Shown here piece by piece: positions 10,853 through 21,678 of a stretch of 64,000 bases of DNA. The translations under genes and the position numbers were made by a program. Numbering within the stretch: position 1 is the stretch's first letter; each line of letters begins with the position of its first letter. Source of the DNA: Eutypa lata (Eukaryota > Ascomycota > Sordariomycetes > Xylariales > Diatrypaceae); contig JAKULF010000004.1 in assembly GCA_022661535.1 (NCBI GenBank), forward strand, positions 5,394,001 to 5,458,000. Direction: 5' to 3'. A model generated the notes under the pieces. That model made no database searches. It saw nothing but the letters and a program-made list of their open reading frames with translations, and was not told the origin of the DNA.

Positions 10853-13800
10853 CTAATTTACAAAGAGTAGACGAGCTAAAATTACACGCTCCATTTCATG
10901 TCGCCCTAAACGAACGGCGTAACCGTACGGAGTCTCCCCTGTCCTATTTTCATGTTCCAGAGATACGCCCATATTAATGAGCGAAATTACCAATGTCTTC
11001 ATGTTATAAAAGACGGCTAAGTGCAATATTGAAGATGCACCAATTCGAAGATGGCGAAAGTAGTCGAGGTCGAATGATCGGATGATGGTGTCCAATATGG
11101 AGTGACGCTTAAATTCCATCGCAACGTGAAGCGGTGTGTGTCCAGTCTCAGAAGGGATGTCTAGGAGACCCCCATGTCGAAGCAGCCGTATAACATTCAA
11201 CTTAGAATCCAACCTTACGGCTACTAGCAATGCAGTTTCACCATCTTCTCCCTGGTGATTCGGGTTCAGGCCACGGTCAAGTAGAATTTGAACAATCTTT
11301 TCGCTCTTGAGACGCACTGCCTCGTCAAGAAGTGACTTGCCATTACCGGTGAAGACCTTAAGATCGGCTCCATGACGCTCAAGAATATCGAAGATAGCCG
11401 TTTGTTCGCATTTGATAGAACTGTGTATCGCCGATATTCCTTGATTGTCTTTAGTGTTAACATCAGCGCCGCGACTTAGTAAAAACCAGACCATTTTCTC
11501 CTGTTGATTGACTACCGCTAAGTGCAATGCTGTATGTCCCATATCATTCCTTTGCTTCAGGTCAACATACTGTATCAGGGCTTTCATAATCTGCAGATTG
11601 CCCCTTCTGACTGTTAGATGGAGTGAATCATCGAGAGTAGAGGCTTTCTGACGTGGATCTGCCCCTCTATCTAGCAAAATTTGCATTGCTTCTAAGTTGG
11701 ACGCTCGAACCGCAATCTCGAGAGGAAATGTCCCTAGTATGCGTGGGGTTGAGCAAAGTTCAAGGTCTCCAACGAGCAAATTAGTCATTGACCGGTCCAG
11801 TCTATTGTAGACAGTAGCAAAATAGAGTAGTCGCCAAAGTTCCGGATATTTTTTAGTCTCCCCAAGTTTCTTGATGAGACGCTTTCTTGACAATGGCTCC
11901 TCCAGTTGGTCTCCTATATTAATGTCCCAGGGTCCTATTGTGTCCCAGAATGCCATTGCTACAACGTGCACACAAGCAAGCAATGAATAATCTGAGCTCA
12001 GCCCGAGACCTTGCAGGTTTCGTTTGACAAATCTGACGTACTCATCGAGTAGACTGTTATCGTGGAATCCTATAACGATAGTACTAGTAAAACGAAATTT
12101 AGATGAAAGATTGTTGGCCTTTTTTGTTCGGCCCTGCAAGGTCGTGTTATCCCAGGGCCCGCTCAACTGGATTTCAAATTCAAATTGGAATCCCATTTCG
12201 TCCGAAGAAACACAATCTGTACTTCGGGGCTCAGGCACCGCGGTGTCACTGTGGTATGCATTCCAGTCATCCGGGAAGTGAGATTCAATGTCAGACCGGG
12301 ATTCTGTTTCCTTGCGTTCATTCCGAAGTGACGAGGTATAGCGGTGATATTCTTCCCAAGGCCCTTCATGCTGTTGTCCCAATTCAAACTTGGATTCGGT
12401 ATCATTTAATGGGATAGAGGCTCTCCTCATCAAGGCTCGAATTACCGCAGCATGATGTTGAGATTCTGCCCAAGTCCAAATTGATAGGTCTGCATTCTGA
12501 AACTCTAACTCAGACCAGGGAGTTTTTGCAATCTGGTGAGATCCAGACACCATTTGAGTCCAAAGCTGATACACAGTTGAGTCTCTCGCTATCTGTGCGT
12601 TATGTAACATCCAATATTCTTTAGCGTAGCGTAGAAAGGCGTATGTCGCATTCACTGAGCGTGTTGCTCTAGATTCGGCGTTAGATCTGTAATCTTCAAT
12701 CTCATCTACTTCAGGCATGGCGTCAGGCTTCTCTCGGCTCTTGTGCACAAGACGACTTATTGCTCCTACAGTCTTTTGGCCCCATTCGTTCCGCAAGGCA
12801 ATTCTAGTTAGGTCGCGAGGCTCTGGGCATAATAAGGATGCTTTCTGGAAAGGAACGACTGCTGTTCTGAAATCATTCCAATTAAGGTAGGTTATGCATA
12901 GCTCGCCCACAGATATTTCAAACCGCTTCTCGTCGTCATGAAAATGCTGTAGTTCTAAAGGAGGGTTGACAGTCGTATCCAAGATGAACGTGCGGACAGA
13001 ATGGTGCATGAACTGAACTGCATTAGATAATTCGTCAAGTTCGATCAAGTTGGCGCACCAACAAGGAATCTTCTTGATATGGGGCATCAGTCTAGCCGGT
13101 TCGTTGTGAGTTCCGCCAACCCTTATACATAGTGCTTCTTGTAATTCATCAAGGACCAAGGGACGTTTGACAACAGAAACCCACTTGAATACCTTTTTTG
13201 CTATAGCGGTCTTCTTCTGGTTTCTAATTCTAAATAGAGCACGATTGAACGTGTCCGCCAGCGTGTCGGGTAAGTTCTGTAGTGCGGCAAACACATCCAC
13301 TTCACAAACCTGGGAGCAGATGTCGTCTATCTCCAAGGCCACCCATAGGAACCTATTAAGGTAGCGTTAGCCAAGATCGCCTATTAGCAAGTCAAAGGAA
13401 GAATTCCCATAGGTCATGGTCTGTTCCCCAAATTTTGCTATAGGAATTCATAAATATGAAAGTTTAGGATACTAACATGCCCTGTGCACCTTCAGCTAGT
13501 GTCTTCGTGATATACTCCAATTGGTGAACACCCTCAACAGCCAGTTCACCTTGGTTCATTCTTTCGCTCAAAACTTGTCGGGTATAAGTCTCAATGTCGG
13601 TAGTTATCTGTGGTCCATCCATATGAATCTCCAGAAGCCGTGGAAATGCCCCCAGTATCTCATCCTTAAGAGAGCTCCGGCTGACTATAAACAACTTGAT
13701 ATCCGTACCGACAGCTTCTGAGGCGTATTTCAGTGCTTTTAGTAAAACATTTCGTTCATTCGGGTCGCATTCGTCTAAAGCGTCGATTATTATATAGTTA

Positions 13801-15230
13801 TTAGAAGATAGCCTCAGTTTATGAAGCAAAAGACTCTCAAGAGATGATGTATCAAAATGCGAGTCTTGAGCCCTCATTATATATGGGGATAACGTGAAAA
13901 GTTGATCAAGTTGGAGGTTTTGGCGGATAAGGGATCGTAAAATAGTTTCCGCCTGCAACGATTCTGCATTGTCAAATCTTGGCAGAAAAAAGCTGATGGA
14001 CTCGTTAACTTTCCGTTCCATGAAAAGCCGGTCTAGAACGCTGGCGCTACGGTGGTTGATATCAGCAACAATTCTTGAGTTGTCCATTCCATGCAAGCAT
14101 ACCTCAAGATAGTCTTCCCAGAGCCGACTAGATACAATTTAGCTTAGCGATGTTCAGATGTAGATTTATGCTCGCCTCACTTACTTTTGCCTGATAACCA
14201 GATAACGTTAGATGAACTATTCCCCTTCCACTGTTCAAACGCCTCTGTCTCAAATACCCATTCAGCAGTAGCGTGATATCGTTTTGACCGAGCCTGTTTG
14301 AATGCGCTGATATAATCAAAAGTAGATAATGAATCCAATGTGTTCTTGCTTTCCTCAACTGGATATGCTATTAACAGAGTATTCATAATAGTGACCGCCT
14401 TTTCGAGCGACCGGAACCGGTCAAAAGCCTTCTGAATAACGACACGAGAGATTAAGTCCACAGCAACGGTGAGGAAGAAAATGCATTTAGGCTTACCCTT
14501 CTTTCCCCTATCTATTGTTGATCTCCATTCCTGTGCTTCTTTTAGACTCTTAGTAGCACCTGAAATATATTTTGTCAGTGCAAGTCGGTGGCTCGAGGCT
14601 GCATTGCGTTCCCCAGCTTGAAGCGATTGTTCGTGACGGTCATATTGCGCCTTTGCAAGGCCAATTTCGTATCTAACCTCTCGCGCTCTCTCTTGCATAA
14701 GGTGAACATGGTCTTGCATCTCAGTTTGAAACGATCTCGATAATGCATTCAACAACTGATCTTTCACTGCTCAATATTAGCTAAAGCCATGCCAGGTGAT
14801 GGTTCTACTAACAAGTTCTCTTCATGGTTGTCACAACTTGCTTACAACAGCGGACAATGGCTGCGTGAAATTCGCAGATAGCATATTGTAGACGAGCTGA
14901 CGATGGATACAGGAGCTGGTACTCGCCAAATCGTGGCGACCACTGTTCGAAATCAAGGAAAACCTTGGAAAGCACGTCAAAATAAGAAGTGAAGTTGACA
15001 ACAACCTTGATCATCGTTAGTATCTTAAGTTGACGGTATCGAAAGGCAGAAGAATATAATACCATCATTGTAAGTTTGACAGATCCCCAAACCAAGGCAG
15101 ATATTGAGGGATTCGACGAGATAAAAGTATCAACGATTCCTGAAAACTGTTGGACGGAGATATCCTCATGCCTGCTGGAAAGTGGCTTGCATTGCCTGGA
15201 TAGGACGTGGCAGATTCTCCTTGTAGCTGC
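10853..15230 (-). CDS. NACHT-ankyrin STAND (NLR-like) protein, probably frame-disrupted
   Basis: Reading leftward, the domains are: a DUF7708-like helical N-terminus (SALVWGSVK, near 15090); a coiled region (14766-14200); Walker A (GKIGSGKT) built across an intron at 14128-14184; Walker B IIIDALDEC near 13790; a winged-helix-like stretch; and from about 11750 to 10900 at least seven ankyrin repeats (for example TALHLAVVNQQEKMVWFLLSRGADVN). Introns 13353-13476, 14128-14184 and 14767-14812 are well formed. Two places do not join. After GSGKTIL the conserved continuation (IVADINHRS, ISFFLPRFDNAESLQAETIL) is in another frame with no plausible intron between. Near 15165 the N-terminal helix also changes frame. 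Fungal NLRs are thought to act in nonself recognition and programmed cell death. The C-terminal 829 codons are fully open, so disruption is recent or the assembly is wrong. The 5' end is not fixed. Confidence 0.75.
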
Positions 15231-16953
15231 TTCTTAACACAGCCTTCAGGGACGGATGTGAGGAGCAGCCTACTTCTCACACCGAACCTTGGGCTTCGAA
15301 GGCAATGGTGATGGTTTTCACCCCGCGCACCATATTCATGAACTCCCCATTTCACGCTCTAATAGCCCAACGATAAAAAAGAAGATTTGACGCAGCCTAA
15401 CATATTGGTATATTATAGTAGCATCTTCATATCTTCAATCGACAATTAGGCGAACCGACACCACTCAATAAAGTAGTAAGAGACATTAATGTGTATTATA
15501 TAACTAGAAGATATCCAATCATGATCTCTCATGTACTATCTAAATTTGTCAGTAAAGCTAACCGCAATCTCACATTCTCACAAACAATACCTGAATATGC
15601 ATGCCATGTGCTCAACGATACTCTCAGCTTGCCGATGTTATACATATAAACTCAAGATGCTGTGCCAGCTTTTGCAATTTGAAGGGATGGGACATTAGTA
15701 ATATATAGATAGCAAGAACGTAGTCAAATTAAGATATAAGTACCTAGTCAATATTAGGTAATTATGTTATATTTTCCCTTCAGTATGTCTCATTTGGCTC
15801 TTTACCACATGTAACTCTTGTCTAGCATCTCAAACACAGATCGGGAAATACAACATCGTGTATGAAGTGACATCGGTTAGAAGGTTATCAAGCAATGCGA
15901 GTCTCGATAACTCCATAGTATCCGATGATAAGCGGAGGGGCCTTTAGATTGACGAATAAGGTAACTACTTGTCCACGGAGCAGTTCTCCTACCGGTTAAG
16001 GGAAAACGCTGAAAGGTGGATTTGTATATTTTGCAAACGCCTATTCGCCTTTCTCAGAGGATTCCCACCTACCTATCTCGTTTACTATGATGATCACTGG
16101 TTTTTAGTGCTAAAGGCGGTGACCATAGCTTTGGCTTTTGGAGGACAGGAACGGGAGGGTCTTCAGTCTTATCGTACGTAGGGTTACAATACCCGTGGTT
16201 CCACTCCAGTCAGGGCCCGAAGATGCAGTTAAGCGATATTGAATTGTTTCAGGAAACGATTTTCTTGTCGAGACAATCATCTATGAACAAGGCATCAATC
16301 AATATTGACGATACGCAGAGAGCAAAGCGATACAAAAATGCAATAATTGTTCATGCTACAACTTTTGACTGGTCTTGCAGGCAGCTATTTGATTGTCCCT
16401 GTGATCACCCAATCATAGGGACATCTATCCTTACTAGGTCTTGCATATGCAGGAGGCCTTTGTTGGCATTTTAGAGGATTGATTCGCGTTGGTACGCCCA
16501 AAGTCCCCGCAGCTCGAGACCGCTACAACATATGACGCGGAGCTTTGGGTATCAGTCAGCCTGGGCAGTGCCCGCAATGAAACGCGGTGATCCACCAGAG
16601 CCTATCGCGGCGAGAGCCTGAAGGAGGGACTTGTTGACAAAAAAAAAATTAGAGGAAAAAAAAAAGAAGAAGGGCAAGAGGTGCATGTGCATGACTGACT
16701 GGGTTTTGGGTTCCGCATGGGCTCGCAGCGATTTTCAAAACATCCCGGATGAATTAGAGCACCCGAACTCATCTGTGGGCACTTGCATTTGACTTGTCGA
16801 GGGCCAAACAACCCACATTCTGATTCTCCAAACGATCCCCCGACCACATCAATCCTCCCACCACCAAGACTTTGAAATCCCGAAACAAATGAACTAAGCA
16901 GAGCTCAAATTTGTGTAGAGAACTAATTTTTGCTCAACACAAAAAAAAAAAAA
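15231..16953. other. Intergenic, about 1.7 kb
   Basis: No supportable gene; a few frames of 60-83 codons look random. The right part contains A-rich runs (about 16637-16665 and the poly-A just before 16954), probably the 5' leader of the next gene. Confidence 0.5.
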
Positions 16954-18972
16954 ATGGCGTTTGCCGGAACGAGAGCAATGCCAACCGCATGGCCCTACCG
17001 TGCACCGCGTGTGGCAGCGTCTGAGGGCCAAATCAGCGATGATGAAGATTGGATCTCGGATTCCGAAAGGGATCTTCGCCACAGCGCTCGACGGAATCGC
17101 CCTCGCAAGGCCCCTACTCGAGCCGCTACCGACGGGCTTCGTAGTAAGGACTTGAACCGGATGACCGGTCGACTTCGAGACCGACAAGGAGGAGGCGGGG
17201 GAAGGTCCCGAAGTCAAGCCCCACAAGATTATGACCTATATAGCGATCCCAGGGCAACGGATGGCTACGCTTATCCGCGATACCCCGGACCACCCACGGC
17301 ACATTACGAAGCTGCCGCTCCCAAACCTGCACCATACTACGATCCCTATGGAAGACCTAGCCCTTATGGGAACCCGTTTGGGAGCTCTGCTCCTCCTGCT
17401 ATACCCACAGCATATCCGCCCTATGGCGGTGATCTCGCGGATGGTTTGAGTCCCTTCGCTGGCGCATCCGCCGGGCCGCATCCTAATCTACCTCCAGGAC
17501 CCCAGCCCCGACGGCCACGTATGCGTCCGCACGAGGATACAGACGTGAATAGAATGAACCAGGGTCTTAGGGCTCTCAAACTAGAGCAAGACATGCAGCG
17601 CGAAGAGCAGCTTCGACTGGAAGAAGAAGAAGAAGCCGAGAACTACCGCATCGAAGAGCGCAGGAGAAGAAAAAAGGCGGCTCAGGCGCAGCGACAGAGA
17701 GACGGCGGGAGGCGGGGACAGGATGATATGGAGCGTGAGATTGAGCGCCAGGTCCTAGAAAGGTACAGCCGCCGTGCTTCCGGTGATGCAGGGCTGCGCG
17801 GGTCGAATGGTCGTGACCTGGAGACTACCCTAAGAGATCTTATTGCGGATGCTCGAGGACGGGAATATCCCCAGGGGCGCCAGGACTATCGAGCCGATGA
17901 TATTGAACGTTTGATTGATCTTTTACGAAATAGAGACCGGCTCCAAGACAGCCAAGTCCCCTTGGCCAGGCTACTGGACGAACAGACCGGGTCTGCCGAC
18001 CGAGACCGAATCCTGAGACGGCTGGATGATATGATGTATCACCAAAGGCGGATAGAAGAAACGGTAGGAGAACTGCTGTACCGGGTCGATACCGTGTCCG
18101 GTCGTGTAGTAAACGGGGCCGCCAGGCTGCCAAACCCCCATGCTCCCCGTCTACCTGAGATAGAGCGTGTGACCACAGCTTCCTCGTCGCGGCAATCTAG
18201 GGATGAAGAAATTCAATCTCTGCGGCACAGCCTCCAGCACCTCCCGATGTCTAGGGATCCTCAAGTTCCCCTGCCTCCGGACATCGAAGAGCTGCTCTCG
18301 AAGCAGTCCACCGAGGCTACCTTGCAGGCCCTCCGGCACCGCAGCCGTCCGGGAAGTCCCGTCGGATCCGATGAGTACCCCGGCGGGACGAGGTACCGGG
18401 ACACGCGCAGGAAGGGTACCAAGGTACATCAATCTCGAGGACTACGTCAGAGGATGCACCCTAACAACCAAGTTGAAGAAGACACCGAAGATATACTGAG
18501 CGATGAGAGCGGCCAGGGCTACGGCTTGGTCCAGCAGCGCCAGAGCCGACGACCTGTTCGCGGTGGTGGTGGTGGTGGTGGTGGCGGTGGTCGAGCTGAA
18601 GATATAGGCATTATCTCTGCTGCGGACGAGGTCGCGATCGAGACGCAGCCGGCGAGGTCAGGCAGGAGGCCCAGGGGGTTGCGGATTCGACCCGCAACGG
18701 CGGAGAGCGCCATTGATCTGCGGGGGAGAAGCAGATCTAGGCCCGTGGAGGTACGAAACGGGCGCCGGTCGGCCCCCATCGCCGAATTCGAGGAATCCGA
18801 CGACGACGATGATGAGTCGTGGGGGGACCCGAATCCGTTCTCCCGCGCACCGAGCCGGGCGCCAAGCCAGCACTACGCAGCCCCGTCCCGCAGTGCCAGT
18901 AGGCCAATGCGGGCCGGCACCACGGGCGTCCGACGCAAGCCACGCGCTCCCTCTCCACCTCCCATGGTGTAG
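16954..18972 (+). CDS. Large disordered, Arg/Pro/Gly-rich protein with a central coiled coil
   Basis: A single exon of 672 residues. The ATG follows an A-rich leader directly (14 A). I do not recognise a named family. Residues 1-195 are Pro/Tyr/Gly-rich and probably unstructured, with an acidic-serine patch (ISDDEDWISDSERDLR) near 30. Residues 205-270 are Glu/Arg-rich and would form a charged coiled coil (EEQLRLEEEEEAENYRIEER). Residues about 290-395 look like folded helices (LETTLRDLIADAR, DIERLIDLLRNRD, RILRRLDDMMYHQRRIEETV). The tail is basic and low in complexity, with a run of about ten Gly near residue 540 and an acidic cluster near 615. The composition suggests a scaffold or nucleic-acid-associated protein, but that is only inference. 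Confidence 0.8.
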   Translation: MAFAGTRAMPTAWPYRAPRVAASEGQISDDEDWISDSERDLRHSARRNRPRKAPTRAATDGLRSKDLNRMTGRLRDRQGGGGGRSRSQAPQDYDLYSDPRATDGYAYPRYPGPPTAHYEAAAPKPAPYYDPYGRPSPYGNPFGSSAPPAIPTAYPPYGGDLADGLSPFAGASAGPHPNLPPGPQPRRPRMRPHEDTDVNRMNQGLRALKLEQDMQREEQLRLEEEEEAENYRIEERRRRKKAAQAQRQRDGGRRGQDDMEREIERQVLERYSRRASGDAGLRGSNGRDLETTLRDLIADARGREYPQGRQDYRADDIERLIDLLRNRDRLQDSQVPLARLLDEQTGSADRDRILRRLDDMMYHQRRIEETVGELLYRVDTVSGRVVNGAARLPNPHAPRLPEIERVTTASSSRQSRDEEIQSLRHSLQHLPMSRDPQVPLPPDIEELLSKQSTEATLQALRHRSRPGSPVGSDEYPGGTRYRDTRRKGTKVHQSRGLRQRMHPNNQVEEDTEDILSDESGQGYGLVQQRQSRRPVRGGGGGGGGGGRAEDIGIISAADEVAIETQPARSGRRPRGLRIRPATAESAIDLRGRSRSRPVEVRNGRRSAPIAEFEESDDDDDESWGDPNPFSRAPSRAPSQHYAAPSRSASRPMRAGTTGVRRKPRAPSPPPMV

Positions 18973-21678
18973 GGCGCTTGTGGGTTGATGACGGACAGAC
19001 GGACGGGCGGACTGGCTTATTTCATATTCGCATATTAAAATTTTTGATGATCTAATGAGAATTACGAAGGATGGGTTTATTTTTTTTTTTTATTCTTTTT
19101 CAATGAGAACACACGTCTACTTTGATGATGATATCTACTTTTCACGAAGGAAACGTTTTTGAACAGTCTTGCATGAGTTTGTCTCAACATTTTATTCATA
19201 TCGCCACCAGTGACTTCTTCCTACTTTTCTCTCGATAGGTTCATTTGTCTCATGGTCGCTCGCTATGTCCAGAATTAGTCCTCAGAACAAGTCTTGTTCG
19301 TCCCGAAATTGACATGAACATATTTTTACTGCTTTGAATTTGAGCTCGCTCCTTTTTGGATGATACGAAGCCTCTGATGCGACGTGACCAGCCAACCAAC
19401 CCTCAGGGGCTTACGAGACTGGTTTTCTTTCGTGCCCATGATCATCTATCTAAGTCACTCGTTTTCCTAACGAACATCTCCCCGTAGACATGAGCTAAGT
19501 ATGTGCACAACACCAACAGAACGCAACCAATCATACACGCGTTCGATGGGGTCTATTCCAGTCTTGTGCAACGGAGCATCGTACCCCGCGCGCGGCTACG
19601 GGCAACTGCCTCATGGAAAAACTCATCTAAGACACGAGGAAACCACCTCTCGCCTTACTGACTTCTTGTGCTACGCTTGGCCTAAACCCTGCGAAAGCCC
19701 GAATCCCAGCTCCCAGCTCCCAGCTCCCAGCTCCCATAATCATTACACAAAAATCACATTCCATCTGTAATGGGAAACAGGTCTACCAAGCAGCCCCGCC
19801 GCCGGGCGCGACGGTCATATATTCAGTCACGGTAAGCACCTCTTCGAGCACGTGTATGCCCTGCCTACCCCCTCCCCTACCAATATCGAAATCAAGTTAT
19901 TTGCGCCTTCCCGAGCTCATCTCGAGCTACCTAGGTATCGTCTATGGGTATCACAGTATCTATAGTGCTATTATTACGCAAGCAATTGCGGCGGTGTTTT
20001 TTTTTTTTTTTTTTGTACTGCGGGACTCCATGAAACGTTTTTCAAGGGAAGCAATCTATATCTCCTGGGATATCTTGAGCGCTTCTGATAACTCGAAAAG
20101 GCACCACAGAAAACCGTTTCCCTGTTGATAGAAGCAACAGCGTAATTTAGAAACATAGTGTCTAGTGACACCCTCAAGCGAACTAGTAGGGGGGCATTAC
20201 CTATACCACTATTTATTTCAACCCCCTATACAGAAGAAAATGGAGAGTATTTACAGACTATCTGATTTCTTAAGAGTGACCCTATTATGTGGTAATCTCT
20301 ACAAGCCTCCCTACAAGTTCGATGAAACGATGCCCATACTTACATAGCAACTTACACGCCAGGGAACAACCAGTGCCGGGGCGGGCTCGATGCATCTTCG
20401 CTTTTTTCTCTCACTTGGAGCGTAACGAGGTTTAATATGACTTAATTTGGTGGATGCAAAAGTATAACGATCCTTACATGTATGGTCTTGGTTCATACAG
20501 TTAACCTTCAAATTAAATATCTTTCGATAGCTCGGTAAGCACTGTCAACTTGGTCATGTTATAAGTACATGGTAGCACAACAAGCCCAAAACAGACATAG
20601 GACCCTTTTTAATTGACATACATACCTACGTACAGTTCGCCAATTAGAGATCCTGGGTTACTATCCTTATATACTATAATAATACCACTGCATATCAGCG
20701 AAGTAGCTGAATTAACTAAGGGACCAAGTCTCATCAAACGGACCGTCTCAACTTTCTGTGCCTTTAGGCACCTTCGCTTTTTGAGTTCTTTTTTCTCCTA
20801 GTTTCATATATATCCTTAATGTTGGCTATTCAACTTCTGGTTGTTTCTTTCCTTTTTTTCTTCTCTATGTTGTGCTGCAATGGGGATGTTGATGGCGGGG
20901 GAGCAGACTATACTACATGTTGTGGCGGACCTTTAGGTCACTTGGTGCAGGCACTTCACCTTCAAGGAATTGAATTAAAACCTTACACAAATACTCTCCA
21001 CTTGAAGAGCATTGATTCGAACCGTCCTCCTATTGAATTTATTCGTTTTTTGCATCTTGCCCACCCTTCATCGAGTTAGGGTGGTGTTACTGTGTCTTCC
21101 TACGTACCTAGCTCTAGGTACTTATGTACTACATGTAGGCAGCTTCGGCGTGAGTCAACAGGTGGGTGACAACCACAAACGACATCACAACGTACCTTGT
21201 ATCACGCCGCTTGCCTAACACACGAATATTGGTGGAAACTTTAATGTAATAATAGTAATATGGTATTCGTATATTGAATTAAATACCGAAGTTTATCTGT
21301 GTTTACTCCTCAACTAGGTACTTGTAGTGCTGTAGGTACATACAGAAGCTAAATCGTTGGTTGGTTGTACTGTATGTATCTAGTGTTGGCCACTTTTGTT
21401 GCCTGAGGAGCCGCACTGAACGTCGTTTCGTTTGCCGTTACCAGCGATTCTCCATTTCAACTATCCATCCTACTACTGATTTCTTTCTCATTGTACACTC
21501 TACCTACGAACATTCACTTTTCTAAAAAAAACCTCCCCCAACCTTTACTTCAAGGACTCGGTCGAACTCTCCGTCAGAATATCTATTCGTGTCTTCTGTA
21601 ACACAGTCCTGCAACAAAAATCAACAATACCTCCCCATACACCCCAAGTAAACCTCACTTCATCCAAGGGCTGCCAAA
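18973..21678. other. Long intergenic region, 2.7 kb
   Basis: No confident gene. It contains homopolymer T runs (about 19078-19091 and 19997-20014), a 7 bp tandem repeat at 19705-19735, and an 86-codon frame at 20819-21079 beginning with a strongly hydrophobic stretch (see findings). The last 150 bp are C/T- and A-rich and look like the leader of the DUF2828 gene. Confidence 0.5.
19705..19735. repeat. 7 bp tandem repeat (CCCAGCT)x4
   Basis: Four perfect head-to-tail copies of CCCAGCT followed by a partial copy, in non-coding sequence. A minisatellite likely made by slippage. Confidence 0.9.

Noticed and set aside
21000..21080. tRNA B-box-like GGTTCGAATC on the minus strand
   Set aside because: No A box at the right distance and no acceptor stem pairing.
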